Assembly: GCF_027579695.1 (NCBI RefSeq)
Contig: NC_083577.1
Span: forward strand, 36,679,198-36,743,197
Source: Neoarius graeffei
Lineage: Eukaryota > Chordata > Actinopteri > Siluriformes > Ariidae
Direction: 5' to 3'
Length of the DNA stretch: 64,000 bases
Shown: positions 52,901 through 62,870 of the stretch, in pieces
How positions within the stretch are numbered: the first letter of the stretch is position 1
Layout: every line of letters starts with the position of its first letter
The notes under the pieces: generated by a model
What the model was told of the DNA's origin: nothing
Seen by the model: only the letters and a program-made list of their open reading frames with translations
Databases searched by the model: none
Translations under genes and position numbers: made by a program

Positions 52901-55900
52901 AGGTTTACAATTTATACTTAAAACGTTATGATCTACACAATGTAAATAAGTATAAAATGTAAAGTTTTAAATACCTTCGGAAGCCATAGCCAATCAGCTG
53001 TTTTAATTGTCATATTTGAATTCAACACGCCAAATTTCATAACAAACGGCCAATTTCATCTCTGAAGCAGACAACTTCTGAAAAATTTGTTGACCAGTGT
53101 ATTCAGCAGCACATGCGCCAACCTGTAAGTTACCTAAATGTTTTAACACTAATACTTGTGAAAGTCTAGTAGCCTTCTCTTTGGAAAGCCTAACAGTTTC
53201 CTTCACTGAGAAAACTGAGAGAAGCAGATCATGCAATCCAGATGCTTGCTTGTTTGTTTGTTTGTTGTTTATTTACAGATATAGAAGTCTATTGTATAGT
53301 ATGGAAGACTACACTCACCAACTACTTTATTAGGAACACCCATACACCTGCTGTTTGATGCAGTTCTCTAATCAGCCGATCCCTTGACAGCAGCACAATG
53401 CATAAAATCATGCAGATACAAAATCAGTAGCTTCAGTTGATGTTTACTTCAAACATCAGAATGGGAAAAATTGTAATCTCTGTGACTTTCACTGTGGCAT
53501 GGGTGTTGGTGCCAGATGGACTGGTTTGAGGATTTCAGAAACTGCTGATCTCCTGGGGTTTTCACACACAACAGTCTGTAGAGTTTACACAGAATGGTGC
53601 AAAAAACATCAAGTGAGTGACCGTTGGTGGAAACAAATGCCTTGTTAAGAGAGGTCAGAGGAAAAGGGCCAGATTGGTTTGAACTGCCAGGAAGGATATA
53701 GTAACTCATAGCAAGTCTTTACAACTGTGGTGAGCAGAAAAGTATCTCAGCATGCAACAGCAGAAGACCACATTGGGTTCCACTCCTGCAGCCAAGAACA
53801 GGAATCTTAGAGTCAAGAACAAGTTCCTATTAAAGTGGCCGGTGAGTGTATATTGGCAATTTATGTGGGTGGAATTTGGAAGGCTGAAATCAGATATTCT
53901 CTTTTGCAACCTTAAGCAAAACAGTGAAGTGTAAATTTAGCCTCTAAACAGCATTAGTTACAGAGTGCAGTAAAGCGTAAGTAATGCAATCAGTTTTAGA
54001 GTCTACTGTTAAGTGTTATACAAATAATTTGACTAGACTTAGAGTGGGAAACCAAACTGGTTTTGGATTTTTAATTTCAAGTGGTGAGAGACTTTAAAGA
54101 GTCAGTTCTAGTTGTTGTGTAGTAGCAATGCAAATGAGGAAACCTTGACTGTTTTTCATTTGTACCTGTTTCAGGTGCAACACTGAATTTGATGAAATTA
54201 TGAAACCACTTTGTGCAACTACACAACATTTTCTTGTAAATAATACATAATCTATTCAATATAGATGATCATTCTTCTTCTTCTGGCTGCTCCCGTTAGG
54301 GGGTCACCACAGTGGATCTGTTCCGCATATTTGACTTGGCATAGGTTTTACACCGGATGACCTTCCTAACACAACCCTTCCCAATCTATCAGGGCTTGGG
54401 ACCAACACTAAGTATGCACTGTCTTGTGCAACCCCAGTGGCTGGGTATTTTATCTAATCTGCGTGTCTTTGAACTGTGGGGGAAACCGGAGGAAACCCAT
54501 GCAGACACAGGGAGAACATGCAAACTCCACACAGAAAGACCCCCGTCAGCCGTGAGGTTTGAACCCGGAACCTTCTTTCTGTGAGGTGACAGTGCTAACC
54601 ACTGCACTACCATGTTGCCCAAATGAATATCATTTATTAAAATTATTATTAAATAAATATTTTAAAAATTACCATTATTGTTAAAGAGGTATTATTAAAA
54701 AAATGTTTTTGGAAGTAAATTACACTTAAACCCAAACTCCTGTTTGGCTGCGTTAACTGTGAGGTGTTGACTTTACTTGCTCGACATACATGCACAGCTG
54801 GTTTCCAGGCCAGACCATTCCATGTTGAACTGGCAAACACGGGCAGCGCTACCTCTCAGCTCATAACCTCCCAGGCAGCGGAAATCACATGTTGCCCCAT
54901 AATTATCACCTGCACTGTCACACTTCATCCAGCCATTTTCAGGCACTGAGAGTGGAACGCAGTGACGGACTGTAATGGGGAAAACATTTTGAAAAAATCT
55001 TCAAGGACTGGGTACTAAAAACAAGTCTGAAAATCAAACAGAGTTAAAACACATCTTCAGCAGAATGTATATACAGTATACACACCCAATATATACTTTA
55101 GTGCACCAACCCTGGTCCTGCACGTTTTAGTGCTTTCCCTGCTCCACTTCAAGTCCGGAAGGGTTTGTTATTTAGCTAATTAGTTGCATCAGATGTGTTT
55201 GGATCAGACAAAAGAGTTTGCCATTACTCGGAATTGAGATGTCTAAACTCTGAATTATGTAATATTCAAGCTTGGCGCCTTCAAGCTACAAAGTGGGGAA
55301 AAAAGATGGACTCCTCCATGAAACCATGTGTTCTATTAACAAGAAGCTAGCCAGCTAATGTTAGTTACAACACTATAATCATGAGTTTGTGATGTGTTTA
55401 CTTGCTGAAAACAGCAAACTATATGGTCAGTGTTCTAGATTTAACCAACTAATTTGTCTATGTTCATTGAACTAAAATAAATACTAGTATAAACCCTCCC
55501 CAACAATGAAGTGATATTTTATTTCCTTTTGGTGTGACCAGCTATGGTGTGATATGCTGAATTCAGGGTTGAGGAGACCTAGACAAATTTGAGTCAGAAT
55601 TTTGATTTAAGGAGGCTTTTTTTTTTTTGTAGGCAGAGTTTGGAAATTTGAGACTTTAGCCGAATGCCAGTGTTGTAGTCGAGTCACTAAACCTCGAGTC
55701 CGAGTCCAGTCTCGAGTCAAGTCCAAGTCATTAAAAAATTTTGAGTCGAGTCCGAGTTGAGTCCGAGAACAAGACTCCAACCGCACCATTTGACGGTGGC
55801 TGTTTCAGTGCCATTAACATTAGTTTGTTCCTGAACATAACGTATGAACAGGTGAATGTGCATTCTCTGTCAGGGAGTGCGAAGTATTCTGTCAGAGATG

Positions 55901-58900
55901 ATTGGGAGACAGATGTAAGTGCAGAAGGTGTGTTTATTAATACAAGTGAAGACAGGTAAATGCTTTTGTGGCTGAGGACTACAGTCGGCTTGCTAACTTT
56001 GGGACTGCGGTTGTCATGAACAGTTTTGCACTCAACTTTCCATTAATGAAGAGTTATATCAACGAAACTGACTTCATGTTAAAACTGTTAATGTTATAGT
56101 CATGTTATCTGTTGTTCTCCAGGTGAGGATTGGTTCCTTTTTGGGTCTGGTTCCTCTCGAGGTTTCTTCCTCGTGTCATCTGGGGGAGTTTTTCCTTGCT
56201 ACTGTCTCCATGGGCTTGCTCATTGGGGATAGATTAGGGATAAAATTGGCTCATGTCTTGGGTCATTCAGATTCTGTAAAGCTGCTCTGGGACAATGTCT
56301 ATTGTTAAAAGCGCTATACAAACAAACTTGACTTGACTTGAGGTAAAGAATCCAGAATGGCAGGCAAAATTGTAAAACAGTGAATCTGTTTAAGAATCAG
56401 GGCTCAGGAAACCAAACAAGGAAATAAGGCTTGGTAATGTGTCAGTAATGCAACTCAATACTTCGCAAAGTAAGTGTATGTTCACAGTTTTTATATAGGC
56501 GCACTGATTGCACCTTAATCCTGTGCAGATGTGAGTCGTTTATGTCGCGTGCACGAGAGTCTGCTTGGCGGGTGCACTGGCCAGAGCGTCTATCTGATGC
56601 ATGCACCAAGGCGCGCATGTGTGACACTCTTGCACGAAATTAGTACAAAATTAATGTAGATATAAATATCTCATCATCTCCAGCCGCTTTATCCTGTTCT
56701 ACAGGGTCGCAGGCAAGCTGGAGCCTATCCCAGCTGACTATGGGCGAAAGGCGGGGTACACCCTGGACAAGTCGCCAGGTCATCACAGGACTGACACATA
56801 GACACAGACAACCATTCATACTAGACCCCGAAGCCGCCGCCAGGCGCCGCTAAAACCGCCATTTAGAATTTGAGCCGCCGCCAGCCAATAATTTTGTAAG
56901 CCAATTTGAGCCGCTATCTAATAAAATTTGGCTGAGCCACTAAGAATTGTGTACATCAAATAATGGGTTTATCCACATCATGAGCTACAAGAAAAGTGAC
57001 ACAAACATGATCAACTGTACACACTAGTAGTAACACAATAGAGACGTATAGGCATACACTGTAGAGATTTAGAACTGATATCACAGCACAGAGAGCCACC
57101 ACAAGCTTGCCGTTGTGACTACCTGTCTGGCTTCCCGCCCCTCACACCGTTACCACGATACACTGGGGAACCCGGGAACCCACCCAGAGCATCAGTCGAC
57201 TCCGATATCGACGAGATGGCTGCATTCTTTGCCGCTGCTGAGGGAAAGTGTAAAGGTTTTTTTTTGTTGTTTGTTTGTTTGTTTCACATACTTCGAGATT
57301 GATAAAAAAAAAAGTACTCCACCACTCTACTTTCATCATAGTAAGATAGCTGCCAGTCCTTCACTGGTCATTGCTAGCGAGAGTAGATAGCTAGATGCCT
57401 TCCTCGAACAATCCAGATTAGCTTATTATTAGCATTGAACTACAATCTTGCTAGATTTATATTTACAATGAAGTAAGAGACCAGGGGACCTGTGGTAATT
57501 TGCTATTTATTCCCCCCATTTGTTTGATCCGTTCGCCCGGATATATGCCACACAGTGACGTCCAGTATCAGCCATTTGTAGCCATAAACATTTTGGTGGC
57601 TGCAGCAGCCATTAAGGTTTTGGCTGAGTCAGCTAGCCAGCCAATAATTTCATCAGCCAGCCATTATCCTGAAAACAAACGGCTTCGGGGTCTAATTCAT
57701 ACCTATGGTCAATTTAGAGTCACCAGTTAACCTAACCTCCATGTCTTTGGACTGTGGGGGAAACCGGAGCACCCGGAGGAAACCCATGCAGACATGGGGA
57801 GAACATGCAAACTCCGCACAGAAAGGCCCTCTACAGCCACGGGGCTCGAACCCAGACCTTCTTGCTGTGAGGCCACAGCGCTAACCACTACACCACCATG
57901 CCGCCCCTGGATATAAATATCTTATGCCAAATTATTATGGCATGTGACAAAAAATAAAGAAAAAATCAGTCCTCATCTCCAATTTACGAATCCGAATGCA
58001 GTTAACGAACGAGTCCGAGTCCAAGTCATCAGTGCTCAAGTCCAAGTCAAGTCACAAGTCCTTAAAATTAGGGCACGAGTCGGACTTGAATACTACAAGC
58101 CTGCTGAATGCAGCATAAAATGTGTAGGACTGGGAGAACTCCAGGATTAGGGTTGGTAATCTGTGCTTTAGTGTATGGATTATAAAGCACAGTCCACTAT
58201 AAAGTCAAACATATCTCATTAATATGATTTATTGTGGAAAGTAAATTATGAATGCGCTAAGGTACTGACCTGAGATTACAGATCAAGACCAAACAGACTA
58301 CCAGTGCTCACAACAGGACTCTGACCTTTACAATGTAGTATACAGATTGGAGATGTGTCTTTTTTTGGTGGGAGGGGGGCATGAGATACTAAATATGTTC
58401 ATGTATTATTCACCTTTTACTCTGATGTTGAATTTACAGGTAGCTTTGTTTCCAGCCCGGTCAAATACAGTGTATGATTGTTTGTGGTTTCCCTCTGTAA
58501 AGTGTGTTCCTGGAGGCTTCCCCTTCAGTATTACACTGTAAAGCACAAAAATATTTATGGTTATATGGGATGTTATTGGACCACAAGCGCTATAATTAAA
58601 CACATACCACGCAGCATATCTCCAGAATACAGTATAGCCTGTAATTTTTACTGTTTTGGCTTTGTAGTTAATCACACTGGATTTGAAATAAAGCACTAAA
58701 GTTAAAGAACAGAATGTCAGCTTCAGACGGATAATATTTAAAATACAAGTTGTATCATCAAATGCGAATCACTGGTTAGTACCAAGCACATAAGTAGGTT
58801 ACAGACAAAAGTAAGGCTCCTGAGTGGTGCAACAGAAAAGAGTTCACCCTGCTGTTGGGAGATCAGAAGTTCAAATCCCAATGATGCCCAAGTCAAAGGA

Positions 58901-61900
58901 GGGAGAGTACACAAGAGAATAAAATCAGAGTAACATTTCCTGATTGTGTATGTGAAAGAGGGCAGATTAGTGCTTTCTTCAGCTGTTATGATGCTGCATG
59001 AACAGCAGTTTGAAAAGCTCAGGTGACTGTCTTCACCTGTCTAACAGGAAGTATATGCTTGCCCAGATCTTTCTTGTTTTATAGCAGTGGTGTGAAAGTG
59101 TGATAGTTATGTAGTGGTTGGAAATTAGCAAATGACTAAGTGGGGAGAAAACTTGTGGAAAAAGCCTGTAAGTTTCGAGGGCAGATCCTGAAGTGAGATA
59201 GACAATTTACTTTATACCAAAGGAATAGACCCATATACCGTAAAGATGAATGGGGTGTGTTAGGAATCTCCCCTCTCAGCTTGAACATGGTGCATGCTTT
59301 ATTAACTTCTCCTTTTCTCACTCATCTTAACTCACCTATTGACTTCACCTTCAGCTTTTATTTATGTCCCATTTCCACCCTTGTCTCATCATTGGTTGTT
59401 ATCCCTTTGTGTCATTATCTGTCTCACCTGTCTCCTGTTTCCCCCCTGATTATTATATGTATGTATACACCCGGTGTTTTCTTGCATTTGTTGTGAAGCA
59501 TAAGTGCAGTGTTCCATACTCGTCTTTTGTCAGGCCTTTGTTTTCCAGTGTCTGCCATCCCGCTGTTTTGACTGCGTTTCTGTTTTCCTTGTTTTGCTCT
59601 CTGCCTGTTCTAGTGTATCTTCTTTGTAGACTGCTCAACTTTTGCTTGCTTATCGACCACATTTATGGCTCTTGATTTGGATTTTTCTGCCTGTTCATTT
59701 AATAAATTGTTTTCTTGCACTTGCATTGTGCCTCAACCAGCTCATTCATGACAGAATGCTTTGCCATGACATGACTACAGCAGGGAAAGAGGAGCTAGGC
59801 AGCACCAGGGTTGCCATGCCTAAGCCTGGTTCAGTATGATTTGTCCACCATACATTTACGGTATAGACACCCCAGCACCCTGTGATAGCATAGTCTACCC
59901 CCAAATGAATTTCTACTACAGTGCAGGCTCTTTTATGAGAGCCTGGTGGAGTCCAATCCCGCAGAGTAGCTCTGCCTGTTCTTGTGTATATTGTTTGTAG
60001 ATCGCTCAACCTTTGCTTGCTTAGTGACCACATTTATGCCTCTCAGTTTGGATTTGTGGGGCGGCACGGTGGTGTAGTGGTTAGCGCTGTCGCCTCACAG
60101 CAAGAAGGTCCGGGTTCGAGCCCCGTGGCCAGCGAGGGCCTTTCTGTGCGGAGTTTGCATGTTCTCCCCGTGTCCGCGTGGGTTTCCTCCGGGTGCTCCG
60201 GTTTCCCCCACAGTCCAAAGACATGCAGGTTAGGTTAACTGGTGACTCTAAATTGACCGTAGGTGTGAATGTGAGTGTGAATGGTTGTCTGTGTCTATGT
60301 GTCAGCCCTGTGATGACCTGGCGACTTGTCCAGGGTGTACCCCGCCTTTCGCCCATAGTCAGCTGGGATAGGCTCCAGCTTGCCTGCGACCCTGTAGAAC
60401 AGGATAAAGCGGCTAGAGATAATGTGATGTGTGTGAATAATGATGATGAATTTTATTTATAGAGCACTTTTCTTAATACTCAGACACTTTACAAAGTAAG
60501 AACAAGGTTAAGGCAAGTTAAAACAATAAAATAAACAATACAGAAAAACATACAAAACATAAGTCCAAACTGAATTATAGATTCTCATCTCATCTCATTA
60601 TCTCTAGCCGCTTTATCCTTCTACAGGGTCGCAGGCAAGCTGGAGCCTATCCCAGCTGACTACGGGCGAAAGGCGGGGTACACCCTGGACAAGTCGCCAG
60701 GTCATCACAGGGCTGACACATAGACACAGACAACCATTCACACTCACATTCACACCTACGGTCAATTTAGAGTCACCAGTTAACCTAACCTGCATGTCTT
60801 TGGACTGTGGGGGAAACCGGAGCACCCGGAGGAAACCCACGCGGACACGGGGAGAACATGCAAACTCCACACAGAAAGGCCCTCGCCGGCCCCGGGGCTC
60901 GAACCCAGGACCTTCTTGCTGTGAGGCGACAGCGCTAACCACTACACCACCGTGCCGCCCCGAATTATAGATTTTAATTCAATTTAATTTTAATAAACTG
61001 TTTTCCTGTATTTGCAGCCTGCCTCTAATAGCCCTTCCATGACTGTGTGTGTGTGTGTGAGAAACTAACTCTGTGAGGATGCCATCTGCTGTGTCTTTGC
61101 CCTCCGGTGTATCCCAGGTCACTTTTGCAGTCACTTTTCCTGGCTCAGCTGTCTTCTCCTTCACATTTGGACACTTAATGACTGGAGGATCCAGATCTGT
61201 CAAAACAAACACCTTAGCAACTGATGCTAATCATAGCTTCACTTCTCAAAATATGTAGACTGTTTGAGTCTGTTTTTGGGTCATGATCATTTACCCACCC
61301 AGACACACGCTATGGCCACTACTCCATGTCTTGCTGCTTTGACAGGTGACACTGCGGTCTCCACGGAGTGTGTATCCTGGTGAACAGAAGAACTGGCAGC
61401 GGGAGTTGTAATAGAAACCATCTGAACACTTAAATCCACCGTTATTTGGCATGGCCAGTGTTGGACAGCGCACCTCTGCAAAAACACAGTCCATTCAGTT
61501 ACACAAGTGCTGATGTGCTTATAGTCAGCATTAACAGTGTTTATGGTAAAAGTTCAACATGCCACTGTCTGTTGTCTGTGTTACATCAGATATCATCTAC
61601 ACAAGTGTGCCTGGAGACTAACATCAACTTTTTTTTACTGCTTAAATCATAGTGGTAAAAAAGTGAAACTAAGTTGTTTGATACTTGGTTGTGCTTGTTA
61701 TTAAGCCTGTGCTAGATGCACCATCTAGTATGTGTATGTACTTGTGTGATGCTGACCTCTGCAGGTGTATTTTCCTGACCACTGTTTGCTGGCCATACAC
61801 ACTATTTCACTGCTGCCATGGAGTTCATAGCCTCTCTTGCAGTGGATCTTACAGCGGGTTCCCAACACATTCTTATAATGCTGACCACGTGGTGTTTGGC

Positions 61901-62870
61901 AGCTCACATGCCCGTGCTTCACCTTGACTAGAGCACACCACGGAACACCTACACAAGACACATAATGTAGGTACTCATACACACTAAAAAGGTCATACAC
62001 ATATGGTTTACATACATATGGTTAAACAACCAAGCTCATCTGCTAAAGGAACCCAAAAACATAGTTCCATACACTTACCTCGGCTCATTGTTAGCCTTCA
62101 GGGCGGCCATGGATAAAAGCAGAAAGGAGTATTGAGAAGTGCAGGTGGATTAGTCAGTGAGAAGAAGAGAAGAATCAGAAACCGAGCAAATCAAAGACAT
62201 TGTGGGTGTGTGGGAGGTCTCATCTCATCTCATTATCTCTAGCCGCTTTATCCTTCTACAGGGTCGCAGGCAAGCTGGAGCCTATCCCAGCTGACTACGG
62301 GCGAAAGGCGGGGTACACCCTGGACAAGTCGCCAGGTCATCACAGGGCTGACACATAGACACAGACAACCATTCACACTCACATTCACACCTACGGTCAA
62401 TTTAGAGTCACCAGTTAACCTAACCTGCGTGTCTTTGGACTGTGGGGGAAACCGGAGCACCCGGAGGAAACCCACGTGGACATGGGGAGAACATGCAAAC
62501 TCCGCACAGAAAGGCCCTCGCCGGCCACGGGGCTCGAACCCCGACCTTCTTGCTGTGAGGCAACAGCGCTAACCACTACTCCACCGTGTGTGTGGGAGGT
62601 GTGCTCCAAAATACAAATCGCAGTTCACTTGAGGCAGCCAGAAGGTTTGCTAAATGTATAAGGGGCAGAGAGAGGTAGAGAGAGAGTAAGAATAAGAGAG
62701 TGAGAGAATGAGCAAGAGAGAGGGTGAGAGAGAATGAGAGAGAAAATGAGTGAGAGAGTCAGAGAGTGAGTGAGAATGACAGAAAATGAGTAAGAGAGAG
62801 GGTGTGTGTGTGTGTGGTTCACCTGTGTATCTTACATCCTCATCGTCAGTATAAGGCCAGTACCCAGACC
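43904..62870 (-). CDS. srpx: Sushi-repeat-containing protein SRPX (9 coding exons, 5' end missing)
   Basis: Secreted extracellular protein with sushi, sushi, HYR, sushi and C-terminal SRPX domains. Exons on the minus strand: 62870-62823, 61948-61757, 61475-61299, 61196-61070, 58535-58414, 54969-54790, 48515-48382, 48266-48145, 44081-43904. They total 1,280 coding bases. The reading phase agrees at all eight junctions, all introns are GT-AG, and a TAG ends the last exon, giving 425 residues. Human SRPX has 464, so only the signal-peptide exon should be missing; I could not find it before 64000. Wording such as [14 protein letters not shown] and [19 protein letters not shown] fits SRPX better than the paralogue SRPX2. 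No stop or frameshift is seen. Introns carry many transposons, most of them in introns 6, 7 and 9 (human-style numbering with the missing exon as 1). Confidence 0.95.
44844..45722 (+). pseudogene. Tc1/mariner transposase with two stops and a lost catalytic Glu
   Basis: One frame of 293 codons ([20 protein letters not shown] to KYRVYN) with in-frame TAG at 44919-44921 and 45531-45533 and no frameshift. First and second DDE blocks read VLFSDKSKF and [10 protein letters not shown]. The third reads NPRQNL followed by stop, where NPIENLW is usual, so the catalytic Glu is Gln. It cannot be active. Confidence 0.88.
45892..47153. mobile_element. hAT-like non-autonomous element, 1,262 bp
   Basis: Inverted ends caggcctttcaattacat (45892-45909) and its exact complement (47136-47153), flanked by aatga on both sides (45887-45891, 47154-47158). 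The 9-mer gcccaaatt occurs five times in one orientation close to the ends: 45938, 45955, 47070, 47101 and 47127. No transposase is visible. The CAG-initial end suggests hAT, but the duplication is 5 bp rather than the usual 8. Confidence 0.75.
46957..46988. repeat. TTTA tetranucleotide microsatellite
   Basis: About eight tandem TTTA units inside the hAT-like element. Confidence 0.9.
48145..48266 (-). CDS. srpx: srpx exon 9 (C-terminal domain, part 2)
   Basis: 122 bp, only 115 bp beyond exon 8. [20 protein letters not shown] then [17 protein letters not shown]. It contains no ATG-initiated frame, so it is easily missed. Confidence 0.95.
48382..48515 (-). CDS. srpx: srpx exon 8 (C-terminal domain, part 1)
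   Basis: 134 bp. [20 protein letters not shown] and [18 protein letters not shown], a highly conserved SRPX block; ends in phase 0 before gtaatg. Confidence 0.95.
48795..50399 (-). mobile_element. Complete Tc1-like transposon with intact transposase (srpx intron 7)
   Basis: 1,605 bp between TA dinucleotides (48793-48794, 50400-50401), with ends caaccccgattccaaaaaag and its inverse. Terminal repeats of about 210 bp each carry the 15-mer aaaaaagttgggaca twice: 48808-48822 and 48991-49005 on the left, mirrored at 50189-50203 and 50372-50386. This is the IR/DR layout of Sleeping-Beauty-type elements. The outermost 60 bp of the two ends are nearly identical. Confidence 0.96.
49015..50091 (-). CDS. 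Tc1-like transposase, intact DD34E frame
   Basis: 358 residues without stop or frameshift, slightly longer than the usual 340. The N-terminal paired-like DNA-binding region holds two helix-turn-helix parts (about 30-70 and 85-140) with a basic GRK linker (RKGQGRKT). The catalytic domain has D172 ([10 protein letters not shown]), D262 ([11 protein letters not shown]) and E297 (SPIENIW), exactly 34 residues between the last two. The glycine-poor [11 protein letters not shown] segment stands where Tc1 proteins have their Gly-rich box. The enzyme would cut and paste the surrounding element at TA sites. It reads in the same direction as srpx. Both ends are present, so it is a candidate for a recently active element; activity is inference. 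Confidence 0.95.
   Translation of the reverse strand: MTGYKKSILEWQRLSEVKMGRGSPIPLILCRQIVEQYQKGVRQCKIAKSLNISSSTVHNIIKRFRESGRISVRKGQGRKTILGARDLRALRRHWITYRHASVLEITKWAQEYFQRTLSVNTIHRAIRCCQLKLYSSKKKPYLNMIQKRRRLLWAKAHLKWTVAKWKTVLWSDESKFEVLYGNQGRRVIRTKEEKDDPSCYQRSVQKPASLMVWGCVSACGMGSLHIWKDTINAERYIQVLEQHLLPSRRRLFQGRPCIFQHDNAKPHTASITASWLHRRRVRVLNWPACSPDLSPIENIWRIIKWKIRQKRPKTVEQLESYIRQEWVNIPIPKLEQLVSSVPRRLQTVVKRKGDVSQW
50402..50870. other. srpx intron 7 sequence, nothing recognised
   Basis: No coding exon and no clear repeat end is seen between the intact Tc1 and the next inverted-repeat region. Confidence 0.4.
50878..52345. mobile_element. Possible DNA element with inverted ends gaatccagggacacatgtc
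   Basis: gaatccagggacacatgtc appears at about 50884-50902 and in inverted form at about 52319-52337. The ends, if real, would enclose about 1.4 kb that also contains the Harbinger-like element at 51535. I see no transposase or target duplication. Confidence 0.45.
51535..51868. mobile_element. Harbinger-like MITE, 334 bp
   Basis: Inverted ends agcctaggtcacaaccgg and ccggttgtgaccgaggct (one mismatch), flanked by TTA on both sides (51532-51534, 51869-51871), as for PIF/Harbinger. The interior has three imperfect tandem units of about 19 bp built on cgcgctctcgtgcgtttca (51747-51810). Confidence 0.75.
52346..53305. other. srpx intron 7 sequence, nothing recognised
   Basis: AT-rich intron sequence without a visible gene or repeat boundary; a short TTTG run lies near 53250. 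Confidence 0.4.
53309..53900 (+). mobile_element. Decayed Tc1-like element, 5' part
   Basis: Left end acactcaccaactactttattagg is a well-known fish repeat opening. Downstream, translated pieces such as [22 protein letters not shown] resemble a Tc1-type helix-turn-helix, but frames are broken and the catalytic part and right end are missing. Confidence 0.6.
54274..54619 (-). mobile_element. SINE, variant with a different tail
   Basis: The minus-strand head and body match the common SINE (gcatgttctccctgtgtctg, cccacagttcaaagac). The tail differs and ends near cccctaacgggagcagccag. It is a related but distinct SINE subfamily. Confidence 0.8.
54790..54969 (-). CDS. srpx: srpx exon 7 (third sushi domain)
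   Basis: 180 bp after tacag. [17 protein letters not shown], then [17 protein letters not shown] and WSGLETSCA. Donor is gtatgt. Confidence 0.95.
56090..56340 (+). mobile_element. LINE/SINE 3' tail
   Basis: ggtttcttcctcgtgtcatc...tgtctattgttaaaagcgctatacaaa followed by short acttg repeats. This is a widespread conserved 3' tail of fish non-LTR elements. The rest of the element is absent. Confidence 0.65.
56672..57909 (-). mobile_element. DANA-like SINE interrupted by another element
   Basis: SINE halves 56672-56821 and 57703-57909, flanked by the 13-bp duplication gatataaatatct (56659-56671 and 57910-57922). Confidence 0.92.
56822..57694. mobile_element. 873-bp inverted-repeat element with 8-bp duplication inside the SINE
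   Basis: Ends tagaccccgaagccg (56822-56836) and its exact complement (57680-57694). The SINE sequence attcatac is duplicated on each side (56814-56821, 57695-57702). The subterminal regions share ccagccaataattt-type motifs. No transposase; the 8-bp duplication suggests a hAT- or P-type mobiliser. Confidence 0.85.
58414..58535 (-). CDS. srpx: srpx exon 6 (second half of the HYR domain)
   Basis: 122 bp. [18 protein letters not shown] through [20 protein letters not shown], the typical HYR ending. Confidence 0.95.
58536..59389. other. srpx intron 5 sequence, nothing recognised
   Basis: No coding exon or clear mobile-element end is visible beyond the splice acceptor of exon 6. Confidence 0.4.
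59390..59755 (+). repeat. Unclassified dispersed repeat, copy 1
   Basis: The block from about 59603 (gcctgttctagtgtatctt...ctcaacttttgcttgcttat...ttcattcatgacag region) recurs with substitutions at 59967-60058 and 60985-61045. Confidence 0.55.
60059..60430 (+). mobile_element. DANA-like SINE (srpx intron 5)
   Basis: Full-length plus-strand copy from ggggcggcacggtggtgtag to gcggctagagataatg. It is one of the least diverged copies in the window. Confidence 0.92.
60584..60961 (-). mobile_element. DANA-like SINE (srpx intron 5)
   Basis: Minus-strand copy with perfect 12-bp duplication gaattatagatt (60572-60583 and 60962-60973). Confidence 0.93.
61070..61196 (-). CDS. srpx: srpx exon 5 (first half of the HYR domain)
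   Basis: 127 bp. [20 protein letters not shown] through DTADGILT; ends in GA of an Asp codon finished in exon 6. Confidence 0.95.
61299..61475 (-). CDS. srpx: srpx exon 4 (second sushi domain)
   Basis: 177 bp. [16 protein letters not shown], then [16 protein letters not shown] and a final VCL. The donor is GG|gtgggt, and the split Asp codon is completed in exon 5. Confidence 0.95.
61757..61948 (-). CDS. srpx: srpx exon 3 (first sushi domain)
   Basis: 192 bp. Four-cysteine sushi pattern PWC...VSC...[16 protein letters not shown]...WSGKYTC; phase 1 at both ends. Confidence 0.95.
62219..62587 (-). mobile_element. DANA-like SINE (srpx intron 2)
   Basis: Minus-strand copy, lacking the last few head bases, with 13-bp duplication gtgtgtgggaggt (62206-62218 and 62588-62600). 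Confidence 0.92.
62655..62812. repeat. GA-rich low-complexity tract
   Basis: Imperfect agagagtgag-type repeats ending in a short GT run, immediately downstream of srpx exon 2. Minus-strand open frames across it are artefacts. Confidence 0.9.
62823..62870 (-). CDS. srpx: srpx exon 2 (short N-terminal linker)
   Basis: 48 bp between ttttcag and gtgaac. It reads [15 protein letters not shown] and then the first base of a Gly codon completed in the next exon (GVPWC). It resembles the acidic linker after the signal peptide in SRPX proteins. It starts by completing a codon from an exon I cannot see. Confidence 0.85.

Larger units (their letters stand above)
55668..58103. mobile_element. hAT-like element in srpx intron 6, host of nested insertions
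   Basis: Starts cagtgttgtagtcgagtc and ends with an inverted relative (gacttgaatactacaagcctg). 8-bp flanks ccgaatgc (55660-55667) and ctgaatgc (58104-58111) differ by one C/T change. The ends are rich in gagtccgagtcc-type subterminal repeats on both sides. No transposase is seen. Confidence 0.8.
59967..61045 (+). repeat. Unclassified dispersed repeat, copy 2, split by SINEs
   Basis: The first part (gcctgttcttgtgtatattg, ctcaacctttgcttgcttag) lies at 59967-60058. The end (aataaactgttttcctgtat...tagcccttccatgac) lies at about 60995-61045. Between them are two SINEs and a stretch (60445-60500) that looks like another element tail. Confidence 0.5.

Noticed and set aside
57115..57390. 91-codon frame inside the 873-bp element
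   Set aside because: No transposase motif. It ends in a low-complexity stretch and is too short to explain mobility.
62079..62110. Possible alternative first exon of srpx ([11 protein letters not shown] then gtaagt)
   Set aside because: It ends in phase 2, but the next exon needs phase 1. It encodes no signal peptide, and a better-fitting exon exists at 62823-62870.
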